Below, piece after piece: positions 12,301 through 21,900 of a DNA stretch of 64,000 nucleotides; the stretch's first letter is position 1; every line of letters starts with the position of its first letter. Under the pieces are notes generated by a model, which saw only the letters and a list, made by a program, of their open reading frames with translations, did no database searches and was not told where the DNA came from. The DNA is taken from assembly GCA_026122225.1 (NCBI GenBank), contig JANEZZ010000399.1, positions 2,366,001 to 2,430,000 of the forward strand, given 5' to 3'. A program made the translations under genes and the position numbers. The DNA comes from Heloderma charlesbogerti. Taxonomy: Eukaryota > Chordata > Lepidosauria > Squamata > Helodermatidae.

Positions 12301-13852
12301 CTATCCAATGCAGGGTGCGAGGAGCGGATCTCATCTGTGCTCCTGCTCCCCTGCTTTTGCGACTGGACAGCCGATTTTGGCTGTCCAGCTGTGAGACCTT
12401 GGAGCATGGGGTGGGGAGGCCGGACGACATATAGGAAGTGTCGTACCGGCACTTCCAACCTCCCGGCCCGCCCTGTGCTGTTCTTCCGGGCGCGGAGCCA
12501 ATCCGCACTGCCAGAAGGCGGCAAGGGGAGGAGATGGAGGTCGGTTCTCAGGGAAGCGACCAATCCTATGGCCGTCTAACCACTGATTAGCGGCCACAGG
12601 ATTGTGCCCTTAGGTCTTTAATCTATTCAAGACCTAAGTTGCTTATACGGAGCCAGAACAATGGCCAACCCATTACTTTCTCCCTTCATCTCAATGGCAA
12701 CTATGGATTTCAATACCACAACATGTAGTCATAGCCACCAACGTAGCTGACTTTTAAAAAGGATTAAACAAATTCATGAGAATTTGGCTATCGATGGAGA
12801 ATAAGGCTATCGATGGCTCATGATGGCTATATTATTAGTTGTAGTACTAGTAGTAATTGTATTTTTCAGATTTCTTATACAGCTTTCTCAAGACTCAAGG
12901 CAACGTACAAACAAAAATCAAAACACTAAAAATGTAAAACAATTATCCACTAAAATACAACCACCGTATGAAAAAATTAAAACACCAGTAACAAGCGGAA
13001 CCAAATCAACTGATGAATTAAACAACCCATCAAATGCCTGGGAATAGAGGAAAATCCTAACCAGGCACAAAAAATACGACAATGTTGGAACCAGGCAGGC
13101 CTCAGGCATTCCATAATTGGGGGGCCCCACCACCAAAAAGCCCTCTCCCTTGTCGCCATCCTCTGAACCTTCCTCAGAAGAGACACCTAGCGGTACTGCT
13201 ACCTTCAGGGTCACAGGCAGTGTGCCTCTCAATACCAGTTGTTGGGGCGCAGCAGTGGGAGAGGGTGATTGTGTTCATATCCTGCTCATAGGCTTCCCGA
13301 GAGGCATCTTGTTGGCTACTGCAGAACCTCCACACTCAGTGGCAGCGTTCCCCAACCTAGCACCCTCCAGGTGTGTTGACTGCAAACCGTCATCCCCAGC
13401 TAGAGCGGACGTGCTGGCTGCGGTTGATAGGAGCTGTAGTCCGACCCATCTGGAGGACGGCTGCTCAGCGGCAGTACGCGATTGTCTCTAACGCCTGCTT
13501 GCCCACAGGCATCTGGGCCACCACGGTGGGGAACAGATGAGGCTTGGGATCTGATCTCCTGACGACCTTGCCATGCATTTTCTACCTGATGCAGCAGCAA
13601 ATTGGTGTCCAGGAGCAGGTAGTGCGGGTCGGGGCAGAGGCTGCTGACGGCCCCGCTGGGCTGCGCTTCCAGGAGGGGTCGGCCCGGGCCACTGCCGCCG
13701 CCCTCCTCCTCCTCTCCTCCTCCTCCTCCTCCGCCACAGAGCCCGCAGGCAGCCACCCCGCAGGAGATGTCGTCGCGCAGATAGTGCTCCCGCACCACCT
13801 TCATGACCGCGCCGGCCCGCGTGCGCTTGAGGAACGTGCGCGAAGTCAGCAT
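302..13852 (-). CDS. DIS3: DIS3 (RRP44), exosome catalytic subunit, 5' 13 coding exons (partial)
   Basis: Spliced CDS of exons 1-13: 13586-13852, 10458-10615, 9108-9301, 8111-8184, 7465-7629, 6123-6290, 4444-4557, 4223-4360, 3098-3244, 2158-2274, 1386-1487, 698-762, 302-386. All introns have GT-AG ends and phases join without a break to give 598 codons. Known family role: DIS3 is the processive 3'-5' exoribonuclease (RNB domain) and endonuclease (PIN domain) of the nuclear/cytoplasmic RNA exosome. Seen: an N-terminal Cys cluster (CGVAACGLC), PIN acidic residues D82, E110, D159 and D190 (human D69, E97, D146, D177), a cold-shock region, and RNB DIDD at 498-501 (D500 matches human D487). The roughly 13-residue numbering offset to human comes from a Gly/Glu-rich insert before the PIN domain. 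The start is the ATG that gives [14 protein letters not shown], matching the vertebrate N terminus. The remaining RNB and the S1 domain lie left of the window. Confidence 0.96.
698..762 (-). CDS. DIS3: DIS3 exon 12 (residues 549-570)
   Basis: A 65-base exon encoding [20 protein letters not shown] and ending in a split Arg codon. Acceptor CTTGCAG, donor GTAAATG. Confidence 0.93.
1121..1259 (+). repeat. Dispersed repeat, GCTGGATCAGACCA family
   Basis: Contains CTGGATCAGACCA, a CATCTAGTCCAGCAT-like core, then TGGCCAACCAGA. The same order of blocks recurs at 12005-12236 and, inverted, at 11060-11283. It is probably a LINE- or SINE-derived squamate repeat; I cannot name it. Confidence 0.7.
1386..1487 (-). 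CDS. DIS3: DIS3 exon 11 (residues 515-548)
   Basis: Encodes [20 protein letters not shown] through VYLCEK, core RNB. Acceptor TTCCTAG, donor GTAACT. Confidence 0.94.
1670..1744. repeat. Short fold-back element, GCAATCCTATGCA tips
   Basis: Begins GTGCAATCCTATGCATGT and ends CTGTATAGGACTGCAG, which is roughly its inverse. It has a TTCAATGGAACTT-like centre. Non-autonomous DNA transposon type. Confidence 0.65.
2158..2274 (-). CDS. DIS3: DIS3 exon 10 (residues 476-514), RNB active site
   Basis: Encodes [14 protein letters not shown] and the RNB metal-binding motif [13 protein letters not shown] (D498, D500, D501). D500 corresponds to human D487. Acceptor TTTCAG, donor GTAAGTT. This shows that the exonuclease site is intact. 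Confidence 0.95.
3098..3244 (-). CDS. DIS3: DIS3 exon 9 (residues 427-475)
   Basis: Encodes [20 protein letters not shown] through MPWSITDQ. Acceptor GTGTAG, donor GTAAGTAAC. Confidence 0.95.
3318..3502. repeat. Fold-back element pair in DIS3 intron
   Basis: Starts with a GCTGCAACCCTATGTACA tip. At about 3376-3502 an inverted repeat follows whose arms share CTGAAATCAATGGAA and its complement around a short loop. Confidence 0.6.
3815..4185. repeat. Possible member of AATCCTATGG-tipped family
   Basis: Starts ACAATCCTATGGTCC, like the tip at 9752. The interior is unlike flanking intron in composition and the right end is uncertain. Only weak similarity to the longer family at 12251 was judged by eye. 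Confidence 0.35.
4223..4360 (-). CDS. DIS3: DIS3 exon 8 (residues 381-426)
   Basis: Encodes [20 protein letters not shown] through [10 protein letters not shown]. Acceptor TTCCAG, donor GTAAGTC. It is separated from exon 7 by an 83-base intron. Confidence 0.95.
4444..4557 (-). CDS. DIS3: DIS3 exon 7 (residues 343-380)
   Basis: Encodes [20 protein letters not shown] through SKSQIKE, part of the cold-shock/OB region. Acceptor AACCTAG, donor GTAAGTAC. Confidence 0.95.
4960..5495 (+). repeat. About 500-base unnamed repeat, copy 1
   Basis: Aligns by eye along most of its length with 38190-38700 in the same orientation. Shared blocks include CAGGACTCT(A/G)TAGAACAAAA, AACAATATATAAACACCTTG and CACATCTCTA. 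It lies in DIS3 intron 6. No coding potential was recognised. Confidence 0.75.
6123..6290 (-). CDS. DIS3: DIS3 exon 6 (residues 287-342)
   Basis: Encodes [20 protein letters not shown] and then a Glu/Asp-rich stretch ending EEERENS. The acceptor after TGCTAATAG has a weak pyrimidine tract. The donor is read as AGT|GTATGA because only this cut keeps phase with exon 7. A GT two bases upstream would shift the frame. Confidence 0.88.
7465..7629 (-). CDS. DIS3: DIS3 exon 5 (residues 232-286)
   Basis: Encodes [20 protein letters not shown] onward to VHGDGDERE, the linker into the first cold-shock domain. Acceptor TTTTACAG, donor GTTTGT (less common at +3). In phase at both ends. Confidence 0.94.
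8111..8184 (-). CDS. DIS3: DIS3 exon 4 (residues 207-231)
   Basis: A 74-base exon encoding [20 protein letters not shown] and then LNDDG. Acceptor TTTTGTAG, donor GTATGT. It is placed by homology to the human segment EEYVKSL and by exact phase. Confidence 0.93.
9108..9301 (-). CDS. DIS3: DIS3 exon 3 (residues 142-207)
   Basis: Acceptor ACTCCAG and donor GTAAGTC. Encodes [11 protein letters not shown] through EEGITAYT. It contains PIN catalytic D159 (NDRNDR) and D190 ([10 protein letters not shown]). Confidence 0.95.
9395..9800. repeat. GC-rich block ending in AATCCTATGG palindrome
   Basis: A GC-rich stretch in DIS3 intron 2 ends in a tight palindrome (TATGGTCCCTGGG...CCCAGGGACCACA, about 9758-9792). 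It may belong to the GCAATCCTA-tipped family. Confidence 0.35.
10458..10615 (-). CDS. DIS3: DIS3 exon 2 (residues 90-142)
   Basis: Acceptor TTTCCAG at 10616 and donor GTAAGC after 10458. Encodes the PIN region from IDILEDP to NEHH, with catalytic E110. Ends in phase 2. Confidence 0.95.
10792..10882. repeat. GCAATCCTA fold-back fragments
   Basis: Starts GGGTGCAATCCTAAGCATGC. It then carries inverted tips GCATAGGATTGCGCC and GCATAGGATTGCACC, as if two truncated elements abut. Confidence 0.6.
11060..11283 (-). repeat. GCTGGATCAGACCA-family repeat, inverted copy
   Basis: The complement of the 12005 copy is readable, including TGGTCTGATCCAGCATGGCT. It abuts a direct-orientation fragment of the same family at 11284-11432. 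Confidence 0.65.
11284..11432 (+). repeat. GCTGGATCAGACCA-family repeat, 3' part
   Basis: Contains AACTGGTATTCAGA, CATACTGGAGGTA and AATAGCCA in the same order as the end of the 12005-12236 copy. Confidence 0.6.
11825..11972 (+). repeat. CR1-type LINE 3' end with A/T-rich tail
   Basis: Reads ...TGTATGTTGTACATCGCCCA, then GAGTGGCTGGGTGACCAGCC and GATGGGCGATTAATAAATTT. This pattern is typical of squamate LINE 3' ends and finishes in AATAATAAAAAAATAAATAA. Confidence 0.65.
12005..12236 (+). repeat. GCTGGATCAGACCA-family repeat, longest copy
   Basis: Blocks in order: ACATAAGAAGAACCATGCTG, GTCCACCTAGTCCAGTATTC, CACAGTGGCCAACCAG, AACTGGTGTACACAGG, GATACTGGAGGTAGCACATA, AGTAGCCATTGATAGCC. Confidence 0.7.
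12251..12612 (+). mobile_element. About 360-base GCAATCCTA-tipped element, copy 1
   Basis: GC-rich element with inverted tips AGCAATCCTAC and AGGATTGTGCC. It matches the complement of 44622-45060 block by block, including TCGCCTC, GCCTATCCA, GAGCGGATCTC, CCAATCCGCA and GTCGGTTCTC. No transposase is present, so it is a probable non-autonomous DNA transposon. Confidence 0.7.
13188..13470 (-). repeat. Truncated repeat plus hAT-like fold-back remnant
   Basis: 13188-13320 looks like an inverted fragment of the GCTGGATCAGACCA family. 13349-13470 carries GCACCCTCCAGGTG and an inverted CATCTGGAGGACG, the arms of the CCCTCCAGATG fold-back family seen whole at 28312. Confidence 0.5.
13586..13852 (-). 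CDS. DIS3: DIS3 exon 1 (residues 1-89)
   Basis: Encodes the N terminus, the three-Cys CR3 motif, a Gly/Glu-rich low-complexity stretch, and the first PIN strand with DTN (D82). It ends at LLLHQ followed by donor GTAGAA. It is GC-rich and lies in the CpG island. The 5'UTR upstream of 13852 is not delimited. Confidence 0.95.
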
Positions 13853-14469
13853 CTTCCCTCTCCGGACAGCGGGCCGCCAGGCGCGCGGAACCGGAAAGAC
13901 CCCACGCCTCCCAGGATGCCCTGCGCGCAATGCCCCCCCCCGAGGGCGGACGTCTGAGGGCGGGGCAGGAGGGAGGCCACCGTAGAGACAGGAATATGAG
14001 AAGGGAGCGCGGCAGAACAGCCCTCACCTCCGGTTTCCACCCGAACGGCGCAATGCGCGGAGGACCGCTTCCGCGTCTAATCTCCAGGGTGCCGCGTTCT
14101 CACGCTCATGTTTTAGGAAACGGAGGCGTGGCGCTCTACTTGCCACGGCATTCCCTCACAGGTCTGCATTCATCGGCAGTTCCGGCCTTACTTGGCTGAA
14201 CGATGCCATGCCGAGCACGGACGGCTTTCACCTCAGAGATGCCACAACTGACGGCGCCTTTCAGTTTGGGACCGGAAAGTCAGGCTATCTCACGTTCAAT
14301 CGCCATAATTACGTCATTCTAACCTTGCCCCGCCCCCCCAACTTTCATGTTCTTATCTCTATGGTCAACTACGACTCCCGGCATGCCGTGCGAATCGGCG
14401 GGAGAACCAGCGTGTCGGGCGTTCCCGTCTATAGCGTGGGTTTCGTTACCATGGTGACAAGAGTTTTTC

Positions 14470-14533
14470 TCTAGATTATGCGCGAGTCAGCGGGAGAGGC
14501 GCGTGCGCAGTCGGTTGCTCGAGGGGACGTGGG
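14470..14533 (+). other. PIBF1: Candidate PIBF1 5' noncoding exon 1 (5' end not defined)
   Basis: A strong donor-like GGTGAGTG lies at 14533/14534, inside the CpG-rich block upstream of the first coding exon. That coding exon has its own acceptor at 15674, so an upstream noncoding exon is required. The start of this exon is unknown, and 14470 is only a nominal lower bound near the last GC-rich stretch. Confidence 0.45.
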
Positions 14534-14867
14534 GTGAGTGGTGGTGGGGGGCTCACGCTCCGTTTTTCTTTCCCCTCCCCTCTCTCGCCTCCGCTCGCGT
14601 GAAATTATAGTACAGGGGGAGGACCGGCTTGACTTCGCATGGAAGGGCGCTGGAGATGTCTTGGCCGTTAAGGGGCACAATTGTCCCAGCCGGGCCACCG
14701 TCGTCCGCTTTGACTTCTGCCCCCCCCCCCGCAACTCTCTTTCTCTTTCCTCCCTTTCGAGCTCCCGTGGCTGATAGGTGTTGTTTATCTGATGCTTGCT
14801 GTGTAGTTGATCAGAGAGCAAGTGGAGATTAGCTAATCGCTAGTGGTAATCGCTTTGACGTATTGCT

Positions 14868-14985
14868 TTGAGAACAACGCCCTTCACACGTATTCTGTCA
14901 ACAACCCTTACAGCAGTCTTGTGAGGCAGGCTGGTAATATTATTCCCATCTTGCAGTTGGTGGGGAATCAACAACTTCCCAAAGC
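14868..14985 (+). repeat. L2/MIR-like 3' core
   Basis: CAACCCTTACAGCAGTCTTG, TGAGGCAGGCTGG, then ATTCCCATCTTGCAG resembles the conserved 3' end shared by L2 and MIR-type elements. It lies in PIBF1 intron 1. Confidence 0.55.
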
Positions 14986-15308
14986 AGCGGTAAAGGAGGG
15001 GGTAGCTCGGCTAGGTTTATTCCCACCATAATAAGCCATGGTTGATCATGGCGTCCGAAAACAGCCCACTTTTTACTCAGGGAGGTAGGAATACGTTAAA
15101 GTTGTAACTCAGGAATGTGAGCAAAAAGGAAGAGAACATAAATATTTTACTTTCACGTAATGTAATAAGCTTTTGGAATGCACAGATCATTGCAAACTAC
15201 AAAATTGTATAGCCAGTGCTTCTCCTGAATCTATATAACTGAAGAAGTACAGGTGTTGTTCTGCAGTCTTATGATCTTTTGTTGACTAAACAAAGAATAT
15301 TTGAGTTA

Positions 15309-15445
15309 GAGTGCAATCCTATATATGTTTAGACTGAAAAATGTCCTGCAATTCCCAGCATTCCCCAGTCAGCTATACTGGCCAAGGAATGCTGGGAGTT
15401 GGAGGACTTCTTTCTGTCTAAAGATGCATTGGATTGCACCTTTAG
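15309..15445. repeat. Fold-back element with GTGCAATCCTAT tips
   Basis: Nearly self-complementary. The left arm (GTGCAATCCTATATATGTTT, ...CCAGCATTCC) is mirrored by the right arm (GGAATGCTGGGAG, ...ATTGGATTGCACC) about a short centre near 15375. Confidence 0.75.
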
Positions 15446-15674
15446 GCCATGTTAGCCCTACAGTACTGCATCTCAGATAATAACAGCTTCATGAATGCAT
15501 TACTGTTTGATAAATGTTTTATTTCACAGAAGATAATTTCATGAATATTAGATGAAATGTGAGCATGTAGCTTTTGGTTTTGTACCTTTGCCATGTTTCA
15601 GATGTTGTAAGATGAAATCTTCTATAAATCCTTCTGCTTGTGAGTGCTTCTTTTTTTTTTTTTTAACTTTTCAG

Positions 15675-15971
15675 GCTGCTTGAACTGTTTGTAGAAAATC
15701 TTTCAACACTGACAGGAGAATGTCACGGAAAGGCTCTAGGGAATCCAAAAAAGTTAATGTGTCCAGCTCTTTGGAATCAGAAGATATTAGTTTGGAGACT
15801 ACAATACCCACTGATGATATTTCTTCCTCAGAAGATCGGGAAGGCACCGTTAAAATTACTAGACAGCTTATTGAACGGAAAGAGCTGCTTCATAATGTCC
15901 AGTTACTGAAAATAGAGCTTTCCCAAAAGAACTTGATGTTAGACAACCTGAAGGTGGAATATCTGACGAAA
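15675..15971 (+). CDS. PIBF1: PIBF1 exon 2 (5'UTR 15675-15719; residues 1-84)
   Basis: The acceptor follows a long T tract ending TTTTCAG, and the ATG is at 15720. Encodes the Ser/Glu-rich N terminus and the first coiled-coil segment ([20 protein letters not shown]) to EYLTK. Donor GTAAGA. Confidence 0.95.
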
Positions 15972-18900
15972 GTAAGAGCTTATTCATATGTGTGTGCATG
16001 TTCACATGTTCTAGGGTTGCAAGTAACAAAGCAATTATTGGTAGCTGTAGTCATGCGTTCTCGTTAATTATCTTTTAAGGAAGAATCCTTTGTCACATTC
16101 CCAGCATAATTTTTTATCCATGTCAATTTTGTCCTTCAGAAGTGTGTCTGCAGTACAAAGGTCCCCCGGCTGAAATGAGACAAGCATCCTCCCTTTTGGA
16201 ACATAAATAGCATGGGTTAGAACAGCTTTCCCCTGGCCATACTGGCTGGGCGTTATGGAAGTTGTGTTCCAACACATCTGGAGGACGCCATGTTGGGGAA
16301 GGCTGGGTTAGCGGAAGGGGCTGTTCTAAATGCCTTGATAAGAATCATGCTGGCATAGCAGGGACATGAGTTTTTAAGTATCATTACATATTCTTGCATA
16401 TAAGAGATAATACAGAAATCCACTTTCATGCTTTGCCTGTTTTATATTTACAAGTCACTCGAAACATGTTTACTTGGAAGTAATTCACATTGAGGTACTG
16501 GGACGTACTTCCAAGTTAATGTGTTTGTGACTGGACTGCTAGAACTAGACTGGGAAGGGACTTAACTTTGTAAATCTATCATTGTGCGTTATAGGGATCA
16601 GAATGATTTTTGCATGGAGTTAGTGCCTAGAGAGCTAACTGCCCAATCTTATCTTTAAATATTGCTGAGTAAGTGACATTTCCCAAATGCAAATACAGTG
16701 GTCTAGTTTCAAAGAACTATATGACTAGAATCCCTCCCCAAGGGTGCTTGAATTTGTTTCTTAACTAGCAGCCCTCTATGTTTCAAGGTAAAGCTCTTTT
16801 CAGTATTAGTGTTTGATATGGCACAAAGGCCTGCCATTCAGGAAAAAAGTCAGAAGTTCTACTGAGCAAGACCAAGTTCTTATAATCACCTAAAGTGGCT
16901 ATTTCTTTCTTTCTTTAAAGGTTCTTCCCCCCCACCCTTCAGCCAAAAAGACTCTCAGGATGGCTTACAGATCCATTTTTTAAAAAATGAAGACAGTCCC
17001 TTCCCTCTTGCTTGCAGTCTAAAATGCACAACACAAACAGAAGAAAGGATGATGAAAAAAGCAAACTCTGGCACCAGTTCTTAAAGTTACCACTCTTATA
17101 ATGACCAGCTTGGGTGGAAACAGTTCAGGTAGCCTGATGGAGCGGCTGCCACTAAGTGACAGTTGAGGGAGAGTCAAGCAGCTGGTCAGTGGAATAGATC
17201 CTGGACAATGGTGGCATATGGCTTCCACAGTGTAGCCCTGCGGCCAACAGGCATGCTATTCCAAGTGTGTAGATGGCTTAAAATTCAGGAAAGAGTTACC
17301 TACAGTGTCCGAATTAAGGAAGCAGATGGGTAAGGTAGAGATTTTGGACATATTAAAATGTGTGTGGGGTGCGAGAATAATCCAGCTCTTGCTGTTAATA
17401 CTGTGTGGGACAGAAACGTATAATTAAAATTGTAATAAAAACTGTAACTGCCTTCATTTTTCACTTCCATATAATCTGGAACCTCATAAAAAAACTAAAT
17501 TTGCCTCACCTCAACAAATCCTAATTTATTTAAATATTTGCTTTAGATTGAAGAATTAGAAGAGAAACTTAATGATGCTCTCCATGAGAAACAGCTGCTG
17601 TCTTTACGACTAGATAACCAGTTGGCATTACAGCAAGAAGATGCTCGGTATGAAAAGGAAGAAATCAAGATTAATGTATTCTGAACTCAGAAGTAGAGTC
17701 TAAATTGTAATTTACTGTCAATCCTTTGTGCAGATTTTGCATTATGTATTTACACTTCAAATCTTTGAGGAGATACAGACATAATGCCAAGCTATAGCTA
17801 ACACATATCAGTGAGCTGGGCTGGACCCTCAGACCAGCGTGCTTTCTCCTCGTCCCTATGCACACAAAGATTCCTGCCCCACCCCCCCTTTCCTGATTTC
17901 CAACAAACTAGTTTTGTCCAAACCAGAAAACTGGTTTGTGCTTGCCCTGTAAACCAGGACTAGAAGCCAGGGTTTCTTAAACTCTTAATTGCCCATTCTG
18001 GTGTTTCAGATTAAGTGCAAACTGCAGTTGGAGAAAAGATGGGTTGCTTCAGATGAGGAAATGAGGGATGGAATTGCTGTGTGTGAGAGTAGTAGGGAGG
18101 AGGAGGAGGACAAAGTGCGTGTAATGCCAAACTATGGTTTGGTGGTTTCTGAACCACTCCTTTATTAACTCCTGCAAATACTTGTATAGAGTGTAGCATA
18201 TAGTATGGGTACTTACACAGAGATCAATACAAAGAGCCTAATGAAGGAAGAAAAATACTTCACAGAAAGCCGGACCTCTGATGTTTTTGTCTCAATAATA
18301 TTTTCTAATAAATATGAACATGATGTTGAAGTGTTCAGGATAGCACAGCACATCCATATTCTGGGTAATTTTATGTTACATAGTCTTAGTACCCTTGATG
18401 GTCTAAAACGGGGTTGGACAACACGCAGGCTGCATGCGCCCTCAGGAGCATCAGTGGTGGCTTTAACCCTCAGTTAAATGAAGCCTTTAGTGCTTATCTG
18501 GGTTTTATACATTTGGCTTCTACACATGAATTGGCGGTGTTTATAACATGAAAGGTATTAAACAGTAAGGAAGTAACACTAGTTTTCATTTATATAATTT
18601 TTAGTAAGTGTCATTAGTTCTACTCATTTTATGAGATTAGTGTTTATGGTTTGTGAAAAAGTGAATTCAAAGGAGTTAAAATTATTAACTTTGTAGGACA
18701 AGTTCTTTTAGGTAAATCACAAATACTGTCTCTCCTGTTTTCATAGAAAACATCAAGAACTAATGAAACAGGAAATGGAAACCATCTTGTTGCGCCAGAA
18801 GCAGCTAGAAAAGAATAATCATCAGTTAAGAGAACGATCTGGAGATATCCGCCGCAGCTTGCATGACCTTGAATTGACTGATGAATACTACACCAAACTC

Positions 18901-21900
18901 AGATCTCTTCCAGAAGATGAACTTTCTATTCCTGAATATGTGTCCGTAAGTACATGAGTTCACAGTAAACTGAGTAGTTTGATGAGATGTCAGAAGCTTA
19001 AATCTGTCGGTGCTAGAGAGTTCACTTTGATGGAGGTAATAGAGCAAGAACAAATGAAGCATTTTGCGAATGCAGCAGAAGTATATTCTGGGATATACTT
19101 TTGATATAAATGTCAATGGTTTTTGGAACAATGTGGATGTGTAAAATGTATATCTGCATTTTCAAAAGCCCTTTCTCTATAAAAGTCTGCTTTCCTCGCG
19201 TTCACATGATTTCATGTAAATAATGAATCCTGATTTTTTTATCTAGTATCCATAACCTGTCAGTGTAATGAGCACCACCATTCCATGTGTTTAGCTTAAT
19301 TTATGAGGTAGCATTCTGATCTGTGTTGATCTGGTGACCCTTATTTTCAGTGAGCACTGCTCAAAGAGACATGGCATAGAATACATTTCACACCCAAGAT
19401 CTTATCAGAAAACGCTGGAACTGAAATATTGCCTCTGGCCTTTTATGGTCCATCTAATCAACTATTATCTTATAGTAGTCATCTACTGGACTAGTAGGCA
19501 GATGTAAGAGGCCTCTGAAACTCATCCTAATTTTTAGTATTAAAAATCAGTACTGTAACGATATTAAATACAATATTGTATTTCTGGCGAAAGTGATCTG
19601 TCCCTCCCCCAGCAGGCTGCTGGACAGGGAGAAAACGGGGGAGACAGAGAAAAAGAGAGAGAATGGGTGTAGCAGAAAGGGAGAAAAGAGGTGGCCCTGT
19701 CCACCACCAGCAGTGAAATGTGGCTCTTGGCAGAAAAAATGCTCCCCAACCCTGATACAGTGCTTTGTTTATTTGAAGTGCTTTAAGCAGAATTTAAAAA
19801 GGCAAGCCTTTGCCTAAAAGCTACAAAGTGAAGTGAAATCAGGGAAAGAAGGAAGTGGATAGGGAGGATAAAAGGTATAAAATATTTATAATCCTTTTAC
19901 TTCATTTGAAGAGTAATAACTGTGTGTTTGTCTTGTGCTTTCTAGATTAGATTCTATGAAGCAGTACATCCCTTAAGAAAAGAGCTAAGTGAACTACAAG
20001 TGAAGAAGGAAACAGCATCTGAAGAACTGAATGATTATAAATCCCAGCTGAAACACTTGATGGAGGTCTGTATGTCAGTGTTTTTTAAAGTATTGTTTCA
20101 AAGCAGAAATAGTATCAGGTATTGAACATTGCAGTATTTCTGTATAGCACACTGCCTATTGTTGGGTATCTGCATATACTGATTTACTTTTGCTAACCAA
20201 TACCTCAGTCCCATAGAACTATATAAAGGGCAGCTTGCCTTTTGTCAGTTAAGCCTACCCTGTTGACTTATTAGCTGAAATCTCATAAGCCACTTACTGA
20301 AACATATTAGGCACAGGTTTGATAAGCCCTTGGGGGCATAGGCAGGTATGTTACATCTAGGCCTGTTGCTGTCCCTTCCATTTCTATACTAACTATTGGC
20401 TTTGTGTGCAGCCACCGAACCACATCTGAGACTTGTACAAGGTTTGACAAAGGCCTGGTTCAGAGATACTGGCAAACCATAGTTTCTTGCTATATAAGTG
20501 AGCTGTGGTGAACCTTGTGCTCACACACTCTGTTGTCCCATTTTCTTTCATATGCCAGAAGAAGAGATTGGAAGCATCCACTTCTGGTTTTAAATAACCG
20601 CAGTTCCCTCTAACATCCAAACTTGTGGAACTGTGGTTTTATCTAAACTTTAGGTACTAACCAAGCCATGTTCTGAACCCATGGTTTGATACTGGTTTGT
20701 TCTCGCTAACTGTAGTTTAAAGGAACTAGACTTCCCTAAGTTTTGGTGTCACAGGTAACTGTGATTTAAATTCAGAAGCTTTCTATCTCCTTGCTGGCCC
20801 AAAAAAGGAGGGGAATGTGTGAGCTCGAAGTCTTGGTCATGTGAGTGGGAAAACATTTTTATGAGAACTCAGGTGTAGTGTCACTGCAGTTGTCCTTCAT
20901 CATACATTTACCTTTTGGTGCAGTGCCTAATTGGAGACTGCAGTTGTCTTATTTTTTTATTTATAAGTTCCTGTTTGCTATAATTCCTTTTGGGGGTTTT
21001 TAATGTAATGAAAAACTAAAGATATTCTGTTTTGGACCAAAGTCAGTTGAAAACCTTTATCTTTGGCTTCTGAAATGCTATTTCAGAAAAGATAGAATGG
21101 AACTAGGTTTCTTCTCATAGGTTTTTAAAAACACTCCCGTATTTGAATATACCAGACCAATAAACTTCAGTGTGACATTGTTACAAAATTTTATCAAAGC
21201 AATGTGGCAATTGTGTGTACATCATATTTGAGTTGAACCCATAACTTTTTCTGTAGTACAAACAAATACTACTGGATATCAGTAAACATGCTGTGTGTTT
21301 CCATTCTATTTTCTTTATGTAGAAATCAGATCTAAAAGTTCGCTATCAGTTCATCAACTTTTTCTTTTTTCAGCCTTCCAAATATTAGTTCATAATAAAG
21401 AGAAAAACACAAATGATTGTACAGCAGGGATGGGGAACTAAGGCTCCCCAATCCAGCACTCAAAGGTCTTGCTGAGCACCCACCCTTTTTGTCACCACTT
21501 CCCCTTTTGACTTTTATCCCATGTTGTGCTCTGATCCAGTATAAGTGCTTGCCAGAACACAACTGTGTATCTGAATCCTTGCCAGAGTGTGCTGTGTTCA
21601 AACACATTCTGGCCTTCTGGTCCATGCTCCACATTTCTGGAGCGGGTTACTGTTGCCTCAGAAATATTCAGTAATCTATGTTAGTTTTCAGAGTTTCATG
21701 GTTGCCTCAGACGCTATTGGAAGATTTTGCTACATTCCATTCTTGTTACTTTCTGGAGCTCAGCATTCTTTTCTGGAGCTGCTGCTGCAGCTTCCTATTT
21801 TCCCATTCAGTCATGGCTAAAGGTGTCTCAACTGGTGTTCTCACTCAGTCATATCTAAATAATAGTACAGTGCAATGTTTTCAATTATTTTAGTGGGTCA

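Larger units (their letters stand above)
13400..14750. promoter_or_regulatory. Shared DIS3/PIBF1 divergent promoter, CpG-rich block
   Basis: This is the CpG-densest DNA adjoining the genes. It spans DIS3 exon 1 and its upstream side through the PIBF1 exon 1 donor. ETS-like CCGGAA cores occur near 13890 and 14270, and an NRF1-like GCGCGTGCGCA lies near 14500. No clear TATA box was seen. The arrangement fits a bidirectional housekeeping promoter; transcription start sites cannot be fixed from sequence alone. Confidence 0.75.

Noticed and set aside
12337..12579. Overlapping 70-105 residue frames on both strands
   Set aside because: They lie in the GC-rich non-autonomous element at 12251-12612, with no homology recognised.
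13488..14027. 179-residue minus-strand frame overlapping DIS3 exon 1
   Set aside because: It is in a different frame from the DIS3 reading frame and is a composition effect of the CpG island.
15720..16067. PIBF1 exon 2 reading through to a stop at 16067 as a short protein
   Set aside because: A consensus donor at 15971/15972 and perfect phase and homology into exon 3 support splicing instead.
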